Below, one piece after another: positions 1-6,031 of a stretch of DNA of 6,956 nucleotides; the stretch's first letter is position 1, and each line of letters opens with the position of its first letter. The position numbers and the translations under genes are program-made. The notes under the pieces are model-generated. The model was given only the letters and a program-made list of their open reading frames with translations, was not told where the DNA came from and made no database searches. The stretch lies in NCBI GenBank assembly GCA_040514355.1, contig JBEVCF010000098.1, positions 1 through 6,956 of the forward strand, written 5' to 3'. The DNA comes from Opacimonas sp040514355 (GTDB taxonomy: Bacteria > Pseudomonadota > Gammaproteobacteria > Enterobacterales > Alteromonadaceae).

Positions 1-528
1 AATGATGGGGAACTGGCCAATCGCTTAATGCATCCGCGTCACGAAATTGAACGCGAATACGCGGTAAGAGTGTTTGGTGAAGTCGAAAATGACACCTTAA
101 ATACGTTGAAAAAAGGGGTTGAGTTAGAGGATGGCATGGCCAAGTTTACGCATATCGTCCCACGCCCTAGTGGCGATGAGAGTATTAACTCTTGGTTTAA
201 CGTGACGCTTTCTGAAGGTCGTAATCGCGAAGTAAGACGCTTATGGGAAAGTCAAGGTGTGCAAGTATCGCGTCTTATTCGATTGCGCTATGGGCCTTTA
301 GAATTAAAAAAACGCCTGCCACAGGGGGCGTGGATTGAACTTGAGTTACCTGAAGTGAATGTGCTGCGTAAACAGGTACAACTGCCCCCTGAAACAGAGA
401 CGATGGTAGGGATACATGACAACAAATTGGATCACAGCCAGTTGCAACGTATGCGTCGCTCAGTGAAGAAGCATAAAGAAACGCGAAAAAAAGCGAACAA
501 GCGTAACACGACCAATAGACGCAAATAA
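1..528 (+). CDS. rluB: 23S rRNA pseudouridine synthase RluB, C-terminal part (5' end outside window)
   Basis: The reading frame is open from the first base and ends in TAA, giving 175 residues with the N-terminus missing. It starts in NDGELANRLMHP, which directly follows the catalytic GRLD block in this family; the catalytic Asp itself and the S4 domain therefore lie upstream. The EREYAVRVFG segment, the EGRNREVRRLWE motif (about residues 73-84 of the visible part) and VQVSRLIRLRYG are characteristic of the RsuA/RluB/RluE branch. Agreement with E. coli RluB, including the LPPET segment, is much closer than to RsuA or RluE. RluB modifies U2605 in domain V of 23S rRNA during 50S assembly. The last 30 residues are a Lys/Arg-rich tail, as in E. 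coli, probably RNA-binding. It converges on the DUF6436 gene with only 11 bases between stop codons. An internal ATG at 28 is not the start. Confidence 0.95.
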   Translation, partial: NDGELANRLMHPRHEIEREYAVRVFGEVENDTLNTLKKGVELEDGMAKFTHIVPRPSGDESINSWFNVTLSEGRNREVRRLWESQGVQVSRLIRLRYGPLELKKRLPQGAWIELELPEVNVLRKQVQLPPETETMVGIHDNKLDHSQLQRMRRSVKKHKETRKKANKRNTTNRRK

Positions 529-539
529 CAAACTTTGTG

Positions 540-1070
540 TTAATTAGGCTGTGAATGACAGTAGCAGCCTTCACTATCACTGACAATAATGGGGTTAGCA
601 AAGACCGAGCGGTTGGTATACGCCAATACATCATTGACTGGCCCTTTGTTATTTAAACAACCCAGACCAGCACTATACGGGCCAAGATAACGTAGTTGCC
701 CATTGAAAATCACGGCCACTGCAGGCGTAGCTGGGATCATGTCTTTAAATTGGGGATGTACGTTTAAATCAATCGTTATACTTGGCATAGCCTGCATTTT
801 GCCCAAAGCATCAATCTTGTTTTTGTGTGATTTGGCGATCCACTCACACATACAATCGCCTTGTTCAAAGTGTATGATGTGAGCTTTCTCTCGTCCAATG
901 AATGGGGCAAGTTTACCGACAAATGCTAAATCAAAATCTAAATCGCTAATTTCTTGCGAAAAACGCAAGTCAGGGTCAAAAGGGATGAGACGACTCGAGC
1001 CAATCTGCAGCACACCAAAAACAATGACGACCGCCCACAATGTGATAATGAGCAGTGATTTTACGTTCAT
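540..1070 (-). CDS. DUF6436-type membrane-anchored thioredoxin-fold protein
   Basis: This 176-residue protein has one hydrophobic segment at about residues 5-24 after MNVK, so it is probably anchored in the inner membrane with the rest in the periplasm. The C-terminal part looks thioredoxin-like: GDCMCEW puts a Cys-x-Cys pair at 73 and 75 where redox thioredoxins carry CxxC, and IPATPAVAV (about 112-120) matches the Thr/cis-Pro segment followed by a strand (FNGQLRYLGPYSAG). Further cysteines are C138 and a second Cys-x-Cys pair at 169 and 171 near the C-terminus. I recognise the pattern as DUF6436, a gammaproteobacterial family without a known reaction; a thiol-disulfide role is inference. 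The open frame runs 25 codons further upstream into bamE, but the Met at 1070 starts the membrane segment and sits one base after the bamE stop (TAATATG). No clear Shine-Dalgarno is seen, so translation is probably coupled to bamE. Confidence 0.8.
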   Translation of the reverse strand: MNVKSLLIITLWAVVIVFGVLQIGSSRLIPFDPDLRFSQEISDLDFDLAFVGKLAPFIGREKAHIIHFEQGDCMCEWIAKSHKNKIDALGKMQAMPSITIDLNVHPQFKDMIPATPAVAVIFNGQLRYLGPYSAGLGCLNNKGPVNDVLAYTNRSVFANPIIVSDSEGCYCHSQPN

Positions 1071-1071
1071 A

Positions 1072-1425
1072 TTAGGACAATGGTGTAGTGAAATCGTCAG
1101 ATAATTTGAAATCACCTTCAGCTGAAAGCAGTTTATTATCTTCAAAACGCAAAATCAGTTCTTTTCGTAAGTCTTTGCCAAAACCTTGCATCCCGCGCTT
1201 GATATCGTAAATGTAATACCAAGTGTCTTGGTTAAACATATCATTGACGACGGGTTTACCCAAAACGAACTCAACCTGTTCTTTTGTCATTTCAATACGC
1301 AGTTTTTCGACATCACGTTGATCTAAAAAATTGCCTTGTGGGATATCAATGCGAAATATCCAATTACTACAACCACCCAAAGACAAGGTAGTGATGACGA
1401 CGAGTAACAAAGCAAATGATTTCAT
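1072..1425 (-). CDS. bamE: Outer membrane protein assembly factor BamE (SmpA/OmlA lipoprotein)
   Basis: BamE is a small lipoprotein of the BAM complex, which folds beta-barrel proteins into the outer membrane with BamA and BamD. The protein has 117 residues, the usual size. A lipoprotein signal peptide ends in LGGC with the lipidated cysteine at residue 19; Ser follows at +2, so outer-membrane sorting is expected. The mature part carries the SmpA/OmlA fold: IPQGNFLDQRDVEKLRIEM, the MTKEQVEFVLGKPVVNDMF helix-turn and a DTWYYIYDIKRG strand, all close to E. coli BamE. The start at 1425 is chosen because AGGAA lies four bases upstream and the signal peptide begins there; the frame extends 25 codons further upstream without homologous features. 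It lies 92 bases after recN, the same order as in E. coli, and its TAA is one base from the next gene's ATG. Confidence 0.93.
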   Translation of the reverse strand: MKSFALLLVVITTLSLGGCSNWIFRIDIPQGNFLDQRDVEKLRIEMTKEQVEFVLGKPVVNDMFNQDTWYYIYDIKRGMQGFGKDLRKELILRFEDNKLLSAEGDFKLSDDFTTPLS

Positions 1426-1429
1426 GATG

Positions 1430-1434
1430 TTCCT
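1430..1434 (-). promoter_or_regulatory. Ribosome binding site that fixes the bamE start
   Basis: AGGAA reads on the minus strand four bases before the ATG at 1425. It selects this start over the longer upstream frame, whose extra residues lack any signal-peptide character. Confidence 0.7.
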
Positions 1435-1464
1435 AATAGGCTGAACGAGACTAATATTATTATT

Positions 1465-1487
1465 GTAGGTGCAGAATGCTAACCTAC
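1465..1487. repeat. Compact inverted repeat in the recN-bamE gap
   Basis: The arms gtaggt (1465-1470) and acctac (1482-1487) are perfect complements. Inside them gca and tgc can add three more pairs around a three-base loop, with a two-base TA bulge on one side. On the minus strand the hairpin is followed by an A/T-rich AATAATAATATTAG stretch but no run of T, so it does not look like a standard intrinsic terminator. It lies about 40 bases upstream of the bamE start. It could protect an mRNA end, or it could be chance. A weak promoter-like pair (TTAGCA at 1477-1482 and TAATAT at 1454-1459 with a 17-base spacer) overlaps it and could serve bamE. Confidence 0.4.
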
Positions 1488-1517
1488 CGCCTATGACCAA
1501 TCAACCTTTAATTAGTT

Positions 1518-3197
1518 TCAAGAAACTTTTTTCAGCAGGTCTGCTGCATTTGCCAGTGCACTATCGGTTAATTCGTCACCTGCCAACAAGCGAGCAAGTT
1601 CTCTCACCCGATTTTCCTCACAGAGCTCTCGCATAGTGGTTTCAGTTGTATCACCATCGGTTAACTTACTGACAAACAACTGCTGATGCCCTTGTGCGGC
1701 CACTTGCGGTAAGTGGGTAACACATAATACTTGTGCTGACTTTCCTAATTCACGTAATAAACCACCGACGATAGATGCTGTTGGACCACTGATCCCAGTA
1801 TCGACTTCATCGAAGATCAGAGTTGGGACGTGGTTTATATCAGAGGTAATAACTTGAATCGCTAAACCGACACGTGATAATTCCCCACCAGAGACGATTT
1901 CACCCAAAGCCCCCATAGGCTGTCCTGGGTTGGTTGTGATCAGTATTTCTACCGTATCTAAACCGTCAGCACTAAATGGTGCGCTCTCATCAAATTGTAC
2001 ATTAAACATGAGTTGCGCATGAGGCATATTCATTCGTGTGATACTGCTTTGGATCTGCGCAGCAAACTCTAGACCAGCCTCGGCGCGAGATATACTTAAT
2101 TCTCTTGCGACAGCGATATATTGGGCGCGCAACGCCTCGACTTGTTCAGATAACTCAAGCATTGACGATTCATCCCCTTGTAAGGAGGCTAATTCTGCGG
2201 CTAAAGCTTGATGTGTTGTGTACAAGTGCTCAGGTAACACATTGTGTTTACGTGCGAGCTCCATGGCTTGTGTGTAGCGCGCTTCGACTTGAGAGATACG
2301 CAAAGGGTCGATGTCTAAACCGTCGCAGTAATGTCTGAGTTCGTTACTCGCCTCTTCAATATTAACCGTTGCTTCATTCAAATAACCGACAATTGGCGTA
2401 AGGGTCGGATCGTGTTCAACTAAGTCCTCAAGAGCAGATTGCGCTTTTTGCAAAATGGTCAATGCAGCGCCTTCATCACTTTCATATAAATTGTAATAAC
2501 TGACTTGTGCTTGTTCGAGTAGCGTTTGTGAATGACTTAAGCGTTTTTGTTCACTTTCTAGTTCAACAAACTCGTCTTCAGCTAAGGCAAAATCATCTAA
2601 TTCCTGGACTTGATAACGCAACAATTGTTCACGGTCTTTGCGTTGTTGTTGAGCGGCACGCAAACGTTGTAAGTGCTGATTTGTATCTTGGAATAGTCGA
2701 AATGCATCAGCTACGCGCTGGGCCAGTTCCTTATGTCTGGCATATCCATCTAACAGTTCACGTTGTGCGTCTTCTTTGAGGAGGCGATGATGGGCATGTT
2801 GACCGTGGATACTGACTAGGTACTGTGCCACCTCTTTTAATTGTGCGAGAGTAACGGTGCGACCATTGATAAATGCCTTGGAACGTCCCTCAGACGATAT
2901 CACTCGACGAATGTGCACTTCATCTGGCTGCTCTTCAAGACCTAATTCGTGTGCTTGTAACCAAGCGGACGCTTGGTTATCTTTGCTCAAGTGAAACGTT
3001 GCGTTGACTTCGGCTTTACTTGCACCTTTGCGCACGGAGGCTGCGTCTGCTCGTGCCCCAAGACATAAGCTCAAACCATCTATAGCAATGGATTTACCTG
3101 CACCAGTTTCCCCGGTGACCACACTTAAACCTTGACGAAAATCAACATGGACTGACTTTACAATAGCAAAATTTTGGATGGAGAGAGATAGTAACAT
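1518..3197 (-). CDS. recN: DNA repair protein RecN (SMC-like ATPase)
   Basis: RecN is a cytoplasmic SMC-like ATPase that binds DNA ends and supports sister-chromatid cohesion during recombinational repair of double-strand breaks. The protein has 559 residues, close to the 553 of E. coli. It opens with MLLSLSIQNFAIV, then Walker A GETGAGKS at 29-36 (Lys35). A coiled-coil region rich in Gln, Leu, Arg and Glu occupies roughly 150-370. The C-terminal ATPase half has the ABC-type signature SGGELSR at 436-442, Walker B LIFDEVD at 460-466 and the VTHLPQVAAQGH block. The ATG at 3197 is preferred over the GTG at 3206, because that GTG lies within the AGGTG ribosome binding site and the family starts at the later Met. 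The protein ends in LLKKVS, not the LAA tail of E. coli RecN. It follows nadK by 103 bases and has its own SOS-type promoter. Confidence 0.97.
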   Translation of the reverse strand: MLLSLSIQNFAIVKSVHVDFRQGLSVVTGETGAGKSIAIDGLSLCLGARADAASVRKGASKAEVNATFHLSKDNQASAWLQAHELGLEEQPDEVHIRRVISSEGRSKAFINGRTVTLAQLKEVAQYLVSIHGQHAHHRLLKEDAQRELLDGYARHKELAQRVADAFRLFQDTNQHLQRLRAAQQQRKDREQLLRYQVQELDDFALAEDEFVELESEQKRLSHSQTLLEQAQVSYYNLYESDEGAALTILQKAQSALEDLVEHDPTLTPIVGYLNEATVNIEEASNELRHYCDGLDIDPLRISQVEARYTQAMELARKHNVLPEHLYTTHQALAAELASLQGDESSMLELSEQVEALRAQYIAVARELSISRAEAGLEFAAQIQSSITRMNMPHAQLMFNVQFDESAPFSADGLDTVEILITTNPGQPMGALGEIVSGGELSRVGLAIQVITSDINHVPTLIFDEVDTGISGPTASIVGGLLRELGKSAQVLCVTHLPQVAAQGHQQLFVSKLTDGDTTETTMRELCEENRVRELARLLAGDELTDSALANAADLLKKVS

Positions 3198-3203
3198 GCC
3201 CAA

Positions 3204-3208
3204 CACCT
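3204..3208 (-). promoter_or_regulatory. Ribosome binding site that fixes the recN start
   Basis: AGGTG on the minus strand stands six bases before the ATG at 3197. The alternative GTG start at 3206 would be inside this element, so the site decides for the ATG. The downstream LexA box overlaps its first bases. Confidence 0.7.
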
Positions 3209-3222
3209 GTATGTTTATACAA
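3207..3222. promoter_or_regulatory. LexA (SOS) box 1, downstream of the recN promoter
   Basis: On the plus strand this reads CTGT-N8-ACAA, one change from the gammaproteobacterial CTGT-N8-ACAG core, with an A/T-rich centre; 13 of 16 positions agree with CTGTATATATATACAG when read on the minus strand. It lies just after the expected transcription start and runs into the ribosome binding site. LexA bound here would block initiation or early elongation. Confidence 0.7.
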
Positions 3223-3225
3223 TTA

Positions 3226-3241
3226 GTGTAAATATATACAG
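3226..3241. promoter_or_regulatory. LexA (SOS) box 2, over the recN -10 element
   Basis: On the minus strand this reads CTGTATATATTTACAC, matching 14 of the 16 positions of the E. coli consensus CTGTATATATATACAG, with further agreement in the flanks. It covers the -10 hexamer at 3231-3236. Its centre is 19 bases from that of box 1, nearly two helical turns, so two LexA dimers could bind the same DNA face. Confidence 0.82.
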
Positions 3242-3259
3242 TGTTGGTAGATTGTGCAA
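3231..3259 (-). promoter_or_regulatory. recN sigma-70 promoter
   Basis: On the minus strand a -35 element TTGCAC (3254-3259, four of six consensus bases) and a -10 element TATATT (3231-3236, five of six) are separated by exactly 17 bases. The expected start of transcription is near 3224, about 27 bases before the recN ATG. The overlap with LexA box 2 supports the assignment. Confidence 0.65.
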
Positions 3260-3300
3260 CATTTTTTGGTGGAGTTGTGCATGTGGTTTTGTGACCAAAC

Positions 3301-4176
3301 TTAATACAGCTTAGTCCCCCAATTCAACTTGGTTCTTAATACATTGAAATAATCATAACTAGGGGGATGAATGATCCGTAGTGTATTTGGGGACTTGCGG
3401 ATTACCACTTCATCACCCGGCAGAATATTCAAGGCGATGTGGCTATCACAACTGACTTGTAAATTATCCGAATTGACCTTTGAAACGCGCAATGTGATCG
3501 TGCTGTCAGCATCGACTACGATAGGACGCGATGTCAAGGTGTGAGGGAACATCGGTACTAGCGTCAGGGCCGCCAAGGATGGCATCAATATTGGTCCACC
3601 ACCAGATAAGGAATAAGCAGTAGAGCCAGTTGGCGTTGCCACAATCAAGCCATCTGAGCGTTGCGAGAACATGAATTTATCGTTGAGGTACACCTCAAAC
3701 TCCATCATGTGTGCGACTTTTCCGTGGTGGAGCACGACTTCATTGACCGCCACATTCGTCGATTTGAGTGACTCATGGCGAAATACGTCAACTTCAAGCA
3801 AAAAACGGTTCTCTTTCACGCCCTCACCAGCAAACAGCGTATCGAGTTCGCGCTCAATATCATCTGGTGGAATATCGGTTAAAAACCCTAAATTGCCACG
3901 GTTCACACCGACCACATCAATATCAAAGCGGGCTAAAACTCGGGCGGCACCCAGCATGTTACCGTCACCACCGACCACGATCGCCAAATCCGCTTCTTGG
4001 CCAATGTTTACCAATTCGGCACAATTGAGTCGCGGGTCATTCATTTCGGCATGTAAGCGTGACTCAATGAGAATTTTACAGCCTTTTTGGGTTAAATAGT
4101 TAGTCAGTGCCGTCAGGCTGACATGTGTGCCCTCGTGCTCCGGTTTGCCAATTAATCCAACGGTTTTGTATGTCAT
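3301..4176 (-). CDS. nadK: NAD kinase
   Basis: NadK phosphorylates NAD to NADP with ATP (or polyphosphate in some relatives) and is the source of cellular NADP; it is cytosolic and usually homotetrameric. The protein has 291 residues, as in E. coli (292). The diagnostic motifs are in place: GGDGN at 69-73 with the catalytic Asp71, NRGNLGFLTD at 92-101, the substrate-binding NEVVLH at 145-150, and TPTGSTAYSLSGGGP at 181-195. RSDGLIVATP and VPMFPHTLTSRP also match E. coli almost exactly. The ATG at 4176 begins the family's usual N-terminus, although only AAAG lies directly before it and the ribosome site is weak. It is followed by recN as in E. coli, but the divergent grpE found upstream of E. 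coli nadK is absent; a 3-hydroxybutyrate dehydrogenase gene is there instead. No strong promoter is seen in the 69-base upstream gap. Confidence 0.97.
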   Translation of the reverse strand: MTYKTVGLIGKPEHEGTHVSLTALTNYLTQKGCKILIESRLHAEMNDPRLNCAELVNIGQEADLAIVVGGDGNMLGAARVLARFDIDVVGVNRGNLGFLTDIPPDDIERELDTLFAGEGVKENRFLLEVDVFRHESLKSTNVAVNEVVLHHGKVAHMMEFEVYLNDKFMFSQRSDGLIVATPTGSTAYSLSGGGPILMPSLAALTLVPMFPHTLTSRPIVVDADSTITLRVSKVNSDNLQVSCDSHIALNILPGDEVVIRKSPNTLRIIHPPSYDYFNVLRTKLNWGTKLY

Positions 4177-4211
4177 CTTTATATTGCCACGCCTAAAATT
4201 TTGTGTAACTT

Positions 4212-4255
4212 AGCACGCTTTTAAAAAAAACACACCTGTCTGGTATTAGCGTGCT
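4212..4255. repeat. Eight-base inverted repeat enclosing the terminator
   Basis: agcacgct (4212-4219) and agcgtgct (4248-4255) are perfect complements with 28 bases between them. The right arm includes the last codons of the dehydrogenase gene; the left arm lies in the nadK leader. In the minus-strand transcript this pairing competes with the longer terminator stem, because both use the same AGCACGC bases. Confidence 0.5.
4223..4246 (-). terminator. Probable intrinsic terminator after the 3-hydroxybutyrate dehydrogenase gene
   Basis: On the minus strand ATACC and GGTGT can pair (one G-U) around an AGACA loop, followed by G and eight T residues at 4230-4223. A longer alternative stem uses AGCACGC (4255-4249) with GTGTGTT, three of its seven pairs being G-U. 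The stems are weak but the T run is clear. It lies directly after the stop codon and before nadK, where the polyester operon should end. Confidence 0.5.
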
Positions 4256-5013
4256 GTCCAACCACCATCTAACACTAGCGTTTGAGCGGTGATATTTTTA
4301 GCAGCAGGGCTCATCAAAAACTCAGCCGTTTGGGCTAATTCCATGGGCTCAATGAATGCTTTCTTTGGCATGGGCTCAAGCATGATTTTATTGATTACAT
4401 CGTCTTCTGAGATCCCATGTTCTTGTGCCTGCTTTGCTATTTGTGCTTCCACTAATGGCGTTTTTACATAGGCGGGGCAAAGGGTGTTAATCGTTACGTC
4501 CACATCACCTGTTTCTAGTGCAATTGTTTTGGCAAAACCTAGGAGTCCGTGTTTGGCGGCAATGTAAGCTGATTTAAACGGGGAGGCGACTAGAGAATGC
4601 ACCGAACCGACGTTGATAATGCGCCCATAGTTTTGCTCACGCATGTGCGGTAAAAACTGTTGGGCTAACAGCGCTGGACCAACAAGCATAATATTGATGA
4701 GTAATTGCCATTTTTCGGGAGGGAAGTCCTCAAGACGTGATACGTGTTGGATCCCAGCATTATTGATAAGTACATCCACCTTACGCCCGCCGAGTTGAGT
4801 TTGTACTTGTGCAATTTGGGCAATATCACCTACATCTAAAGCCACGGCCTGACAAGATACATTCGCAGCGCTCAATGCGGCACATGCTTCTTCTGCCGCG
4901 CTGATATTTAAGTCTGCAATAATGACATGATGTCCTTGTTCGCCGAGGTACTTAGCCATGGTTAAACCGATACCACTGGCTCCTCCAGTGATAAAAATGG
5001 TGCGTTGTGTCAT
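4246..5013 (-). CDS. (R)-3-hydroxybutyrate dehydrogenase (short-chain dehydrogenase family)
   Basis: The enzyme oxidises (R)-3-hydroxybutyrate to acetoacetate with NAD in the cytosol, the step after PHB hydrolysis. The protein has 255 residues, typical of the family (255-260). It shows the cofactor motif TGGASGIG at 9-16, Asp34 at the end of the second strand (NAD rather than NADP), NNAG at 84-87, Ser137, and YxxxK as Tyr150 and Lys154. With a constant offset of five, the substrate residues known from the Pseudomonas fragi enzyme are all present: Gln89, His139, Lys147, Gln191 and Trp252. The position of the usual catalytic Asn seems to be Met109 (see findings). The end GGWTAR is typical. AAGGA eight bases before the ATG overlaps the stop codon of the depolymerase gene, so the two are coupled. 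Sometimes named bdhA or hbdH. Confidence 0.92.
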   Translation of the reverse strand: MTQRTIFITGGASGIGLTMAKYLGEQGHHVIIADLNISAAEEACAALSAANVSCQAVALDVGDIAQIAQVQTQLGGRKVDVLINNAGIQHVSRLEDFPPEKWQLLINIMLVGPALLAQQFLPHMREQNYGRIINVGSVHSLVASPFKSAYIAAKHGLLGFAKTIALETGDVDVTINTLCPAYVKTPLVEAQIAKQAQEHGISEDDVINKIMLEPMPKKAFIEPMELAQTAEFLMSPAAKNITAQTLVLDGGWTAR

Positions 5014-5024
5014 GGTGTATATCC

Positions 5025-6029
5025 TTATTGATTCAAATTGTTGATCATGTTGTAAATCGCTTGGACTTGAGGACCGGCTTGATTAGCATAGTCAGGGGTT
5101 GTATAGCCCCACCAATCCCAACATGCTTGTGGGTTCATAGGCATCAACATAGAAGCTTTTGTCTGGGGATACAATACGACTATCTGATTAGTATCAGCCC
5201 AGTGATTCAAACCAGTTTGGGTAGCATAGGCCTTATCGACCGTCTCGGCGTTTTGATTACAACCATGAAATGAAACATGTATTTTACAGACTGCACCCCC
5301 AGCGCAGTCTTGGGGTACATATAAATAACCTTCATCAGCAAGTGAAGCAGCTGCTGGACCACCTAAGGCTTGTTGGTCAATAGTATGCAAGGTACCACTG
5401 GGAGTCGCGGCTGGTGTATTCATAGTACCGTGTAGATGTTGTAACAGTTGACCGGCTATATCTTGGCCACACGCACCAATAAATGGCGCCGTGGATTCAT
5501 CACAATTGTGTCCTGCATTGTTGGTAGGAAAATGATGCGCAAAGGGTTGGTCATGAAGATAAACCACATTTTCAGGTTTGACCCATTGTAGATATTGCGT
5601 ATGTAAAGCATCTGCTGCTAATCGGTTCACTTTTTCGTCAAGTGTACCATGTATTAAAAAAACCTTATCATCGCGCAAATTAGCCATATCTGCGATTTTA
5701 TTGGCGCTTCGATAGGTTTCCATAGTTTGAGCTATCGCACCCAAATCAATATCGATATCAGTGCGATTGACACAGGCTGATAAGGCTACCCCAATATCGC
5801 CTAGGGCACAGTAATAAGGCCCTGCCGCGATGACGCCTACACCGCTGACGCGGTCACTGTGTGCGATGTGAAACTGTGTCGCCATATACCCTCCAGAAGA
5901 CAGACCAGATAGCGTAACTTGACTGGTGTCGACGTTGAGAGATTGCGTGGATTGTTCAGAACATGCAACAAGCATGACACTCGCGGCAAGGCATAGTAAA
6001 CGCGTTGTTTTTGGATGATGAGAATGCAT
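5025..6029 (-). CDS. PHB depolymerase-family lipoprotein, circularly permuted (type 2) catalytic domain
   Basis: The protein has 334 residues and is predicted to hydrolyse polyhydroxybutyrate or a related polyester outside the cytoplasm. The N-terminus has a positively charged start, a hydrophobic stretch and LVAC, with Cys23 as the likely lipidated residue and Ser24 after it, so outer-membrane anchoring is expected. The lipase box GLSSG puts the nucleophile at Ser44; Asp131 (HGTLDEKV) and His165 (AHHFPT) complete the triad, and the Asp-His spacing of 34 equals that of the Penicillium funiculosum enzyme. The oxyanion motif SFHGCNQN (Cys257) comes after the triad, the order of type 2 catalytic domains. 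CWDWWGY at 303-309 is typical of the family. Eight cysteines besides Cys23 suggest disulfides. No linker or substrate-binding domain follows. AGGAG lies five bases before the ATG, two bases after the upstream stop. The generic family symbol would be phaZ; the substrate is not proven. Confidence 0.85.
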   Translation of the reverse strand: MHSHHPKTTRLLCLAASVMLVACSEQSTQSLNVDTSQVTLSGLSSGGYMATQFHIAHSDRVSGVGVIAAGPYYCALGDIGVALSACVNRTDIDIDLGAIAQTMETYRSANKIADMANLRDDKVFLIHGTLDEKVNRLAADALHTQYLQWVKPENVVYLHDQPFAHHFPTNNAGHNCDESTAPFIGACGQDIAGQLLQHLHGTMNTPAATPSGTLHTIDQQALGGPAAASLADEGYLYVPQDCAGGAVCKIHVSFHGCNQNAETVDKAYATQTGLNHWADTNQIVVLYPQTKASMLMPMNPQACWDWWGYTTPDYANQAGPQVQAIYNMINNLNQ

Positions 6030-6031
6030 TA

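Noticed and set aside
510..550. Bidirectional terminator between rluB and the DUF6436 gene
   Set aside because: Only a five-base A/T-rich pairing (taaca with tgtta) is present and neither side has a T run, so it is too weak to call.
275..634. Open frame of 119 codons on the minus strand antisense to the end of rluB
   Set aside because: It overlaps clear rluB coding sequence and the end of the DUF6436 gene, and its translation is Cys/Ser/Val-rich with no recognisable domain.
2105..2779. Two plus-strand open frames (2105-2338 and 2507-2779) inside recN
   Set aside because: They are antisense to well-conserved RecN coding sequence, have no ribosome sites worth noting and no family resemblance.
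3198..3206. GTG at 3206 as the recN start
   Set aside because: This GTG is part of the AGGTG ribosome site, and the RecN family N-terminus begins at the ATG at 3197.
3242..3300. Terminator after nadK
   Set aside because: Small imperfect repeats (TGGT/ACCA, and TGCA-C-AAC with GTTGCA) can be drawn, but no stable stem is followed by a T run; nadK transcripts may run on into recN.
3671..4099. Overlapping plus-strand open frames inside nadK
   Set aside because: Both are antisense to conserved NadK motifs; the translations are of low complexity (Ser/Thr-rich) as expected from a shadow frame.
5007..5273. Plus-strand open frame inside the depolymerase gene
   Set aside because: It is antisense to the conserved oxyanion and Trp-rich motifs, with no supporting features.
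5508..5510. His174 (in AGHNCD) as the catalytic histidine of the depolymerase
   Set aside because: His165 in AHHFPT matches the family's GHxFPT pattern and gives the same Asp-His spacing as the fungal enzyme; His174 falls nine residues too late.
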